From Candidatus Odinarchaeota archaeon (GTDB lineage Archaea; Asgardarchaeota; JAGGXT01), in NCBI GenBank assembly GCA_021162905.1, contig JAGGXT010000046.1:1-7722 (forward strand): a stretch of 7,722 nt of DNA. Direction: 5' to 3'. This document shows positions 5,887 to 7,722 of the stretch, in pieces. Position numbers and translations under genes: made by a program. Below the pieces are notes generated by a model. That model was given only the letters and a program-made list of their open reading frames with translations, made no database searches and was not told the origin of the DNA. How positions within the stretch are numbered: the stretch's first letter is position 1; each line of letters begins with the position of its first letter.

Positions 5887-6612
5887 TTGAAAAGGGCAAA
5901 AATTCTCTTAGTTATTAGATAATTGTAATAGCTTCTGTGGCAGGTATACTATTACAACAAAACTACTTTCAACTATCTTAACAACCAGAAGAGATAGAAC
6001 AAGTTCCTTCTATGCAATTGACATTAGTAGGAAATGAGGCAATCGTTCTAAATGAAACAGATATTTTATCTTTACCAACATATACTGGCTCTGGTGGTTT
6101 TATAACAAGCGTTGGGAGTATCAGAGGCCCAGATAATTATATTGGTGTACTAATTACAGATTTGTTGGCCCTTGTAGGTGGAATAACGAGTAATGACAGT
6201 ATCGAAGTCACAGCTAGCGATGGATACACAATGGTATTACTTATGAACAAATTATGAGTAATGTAACTAAGTATGATCCAAAAACAGGGAAGAGGTATCT
6301 TCTGGAGAACTTAAGATGATATTGGCATATAAAAAGAATGGAGAATATTTAACAGAAAAAGATGGTGGACCTTTAAGAATGGCTTTCGTTGAACCAGATG
6401 GCCTTTTAACTGATGGTCACTACTGGGTCAAGTTTGTAGTTGAAATTAAAATTAAACTGGCAGTGGAAGAATGGAACCTAACATTACGAGGCATCATGTC
6501 GAAATTCTCTATAGGTCTCCATGGGTTTGTGGACAGAAGTGTGCTCCCATCAAAATATATAAAGTATCTATGCAATTGTTTGTGTCACAATTTAGATAAC
6601 TCACAACTATAA
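5887..6612 (+). pseudogene. Decayed exported molybdopterin-dependent oxidoreductase-like protein (sulfite-oxidase-type fold)
   Basis: Read through its breaks, this is one protein. TTG 5887, eight bases after AAGGAG, begins MKRAKILLVI. The frame then stops at TAA 5920, and the next frame continues IIVIASVAGILLQQ, completing a signal/anchor segment. That frame has an in-frame TAA at 5979, then from about 5982 to TGA 6255-6257 encodes LTLVGNEAIVLNETDI, LPTYTGSGGF, GPDNYIGVLITDLLALVGGI and VTASDGYTMVL. A third frame (6254-6319) supplies NVTKYDPKTGKR. The last frame (6316-6612) gives MILAYKKNGEYL, GGPLRMAFVEPDGLLTDGHY, then WVKFVVEIKI and AVEEWNLTLRG. These blocks occur in this order in archaeal proteins annotated as molybdopterin-dependent oxidoreductase, which usually continue into a second similar half. 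Here that half is unrecognisable after about 6490. Three frame changes plus a stop argue for a true pseudogene. It is divergent from wtpA and shares its operator, fitting a molybdo/tungsto-protein co-regulated with uptake. Substrate and even metal use are unknown. Confidence 0.8.
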
Positions 6613-6645
6613 CTCGAATAATTGTTTCTGGTAATTGATTTTAAA

Positions 6646-7722
6646 CTATATTTTCCAATCTGGAACCGATTTCTTCTTAAAAATGAGTACCCTGATGAAG
6701 CCATTTATTGTGATAAAAAGATTGAGAAGTGAGTAGAAAAAGTAATACACGAAAAATTCATGAATTTTGAATTCAAATTCTAATTTTCTTGAAAATGCGA
6801 AAAATAAAATTGAAAACACTAAAAAACTTGTAAATGAGAAATATATGTTTCTAACAAAAGTTATACTAAGAGTTATTAGAAATAGAGCTGGCAGTGCAAT
6901 ATTGAACTTTATTGCAAGAAACAAAAAGATCAAAGAGAAAAATTTATACATCCACAAATCTGATACAAAGATGCTTAATAGGAAGAGCAACAAGGAAGGA
7001 AAGAGTAGTAATAAGGCAGGAATAACTATCTGAGGGTTACTAATAACCGTTTTTAACAGTGGCTTATACCACTCTTTAAGCCATAACGCTGTACCAATCG
7101 ACCATCTTCTTCTTTGTTTTATCCAGTCTCTTAGACTTGAATGTACATGATTGTAGACTTTAACTTTTTTGGTGTACTTAAACCTATATCCACTTATAAA
7201 AGCCCTTGTGGCAATATCTGTGTCCTCATTAATGGTTCTTCTAAAGCCTTTAAGTGAACTAAAGACTTTTCTTCTCATAGCAAATGCGGAACCATTAATG
7301 GATGGGCATCTTTTCAAAAATCTTGCCAACAACCATGAGCCTATATTGAATCCGACATATTCGTAATATGTCATCTTCGATAAAAAAGAATCTCGTACAA
7401 CCTCTTTCTTTATGTCCAAAATATCAGTATCTTTTATTTCTTCTATAATCTTCTCAATGAATTCTGAGTCATCTGGAATTTCTATATCCGAATCCAAGAA
7501 GAGCAATATCTGTCCTGAGGATAACTTCACAGCATTGTTTAAAGCATTTGCCTTTCCGATTCGTTCTTCGTTTATGATGAAATTAACCTTATCTCTAAAT
7601 TTCTTTGAAATTTCTAGGGAAAATTCAGTAGGTTCGTCTATAATTACAAAAAGCTCTTTTTCAATATTCTGAATCAATAATTTAGTTAAAATTTTAGGCA
7701 GTAATTTTGACTCTCTATAGAC
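6646..7722 (-). CDS. Membrane glycosyltransferase, family 2 (N-terminus outside window)
   Basis: The frame is open to the right edge, so the start lies beyond 7722; TTG 7677 is an internal Leu codon. The visible 358 residues open with VYRESKLLPKIL, then VIIDEP and the donor-binding region NEERIGKANALNNAV. The metal/nucleotide-sugar motif is DSD (77-79). NGSAFAMRR is followed by the acidic EDTD (166-169, the likely catalytic base region) and QRRRW (203-207), which marks processive, cellulose-synthase-like GT2 enzymes. The C-terminal 140 residues are strongly hydrophobic, with about four membrane segments. It should transfer sugars from a nucleotide or lipid-linked donor at the inner face of the membrane to a polysaccharide or lipid; the acceptor cannot be told. 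Only some 15-30 residues should be missing at the N-terminus. It converges on the pseudogene with 33 bp between. Confidence 0.87.
   Translation of the reverse strand, partial: VYRESKLLPKILTKLLIQNIEKELFVIIDEPTEFSLEISKKFRDKVNFIINEERIGKANALNNAVKLSSGQILLFLDSDIEIPDDSEFIEKIIEEIKDTDILDIKKEVVRDSFLSKMTYYEYVGFNIGSWLLARFLKRCPSINGSAFAMRRKVFSSLKGFRRTINEDTDIATRAFISGYRFKYTKKVKVYNHVHSSLRDWIKQRRRWSIGTALWLKEWYKPLLKTVISNPQIVIPALLLLFPSLLLFLLSIFVSDLWMYKFFSLIFLFLAIKFNIALPALFLITLSITFVRNIYFSFTSFLVFSILFFAFSRKLEFEFKIHEFFVYYFFYSLLNLFITINGFIRVLIFKKKSVPDWKI

Noticed and set aside
6012..6257. A stand-alone small gene starting at ATG 6012
   Set aside because: Coding similarity begins before the ATG (about 5982, and the signal segment earlier) and continues after the stop in other frames; it is a piece of the decayed gene.
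6490..6600. A further frame (reading WVCGQKCAPIK) as the missing second half of the oxidoreductase-like protein
   Set aside because: The two Cys are suggestive, but nothing else matches the expected second-half motifs in any frame, so I could not support it.
6767..7672. Plus-strand open frames opposite the glycosyltransferase
   Set aside because: They are low-complexity shadows without start signals; the minus-strand frame carries the full GT2 motif set.
7675..7677. TTG at 7677 as the glycosyltransferase start
   Set aside because: Upstream codons to 7722 read VYRESKLLPKILTKLL, typical for the GT2 N-terminus, with no stop, so the gene continues past the window.

Overview
The window looks archaeal and AT-rich. 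Its signals are TATA-type promoter boxes about 25 nt ahead of likely transcription starts, Shine-Dalgarno (SD) sequences matching the archaeal 16S 3' end (GGTGAT, AGGAGG), a tungstate/molybdate transporter of the Wtp type, and extracytoplasmic domains rich in N-glycosylation sequons. The coiled-coil/PD-(D/E)XK protein at the left edge belongs to a type common in thermophilic Thermoproteota and relatives. A thermophilic member of that group is my best guess, but no marker gene settles it.

Layout. At 1-633 (+) is the 3' part of a coiled-coil protein with near-perfect 63-bp tandem repeats and a C-terminal nuclease-like domain whose central acidic residue may be altered. At 717-2756 (+) is a large unrecognised membrane protein with a propeller-like outer domain and about eight C-terminal membrane segments. 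It converges on the complete transporter operon wtpA-wtpB-wtpC, which lies on the minus strand from 5678 down to 2800. Divergent from wtpA, at 5887-6612 (+), is a decayed gene for an exported molybdopterin-dependent-oxidoreductase-like protein (sulfite-oxidase-type fold), broken by three frame changes and one stop. At 6646-7722 (-) is a membrane glycosyltransferase of family 2 whose N-terminus lies outside the window.

The most interesting part is the 208-bp divergent region 5679-5886. It holds two operators with the same half-sites, CGATATGTA-N6-TACATATCG, whose centres are exactly 160 bp apart. Each sits between a TATA box and the SD of one of the divergent genes. The pattern resembles the molybdate-responsive ModE element. 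The simplest reading is one oxyanion- or cofactor-responsive regulator, encoded elsewhere, controlling both oxyanion uptake and a putative molybdo/tungsto-protein. The coding part of the latter has decayed while its operator stays intact.

I see no tRNA, rRNA, CRISPR array, insertion sequence or integrase. No gene-free stretch exceeds 300 bases if the pseudogene is counted.
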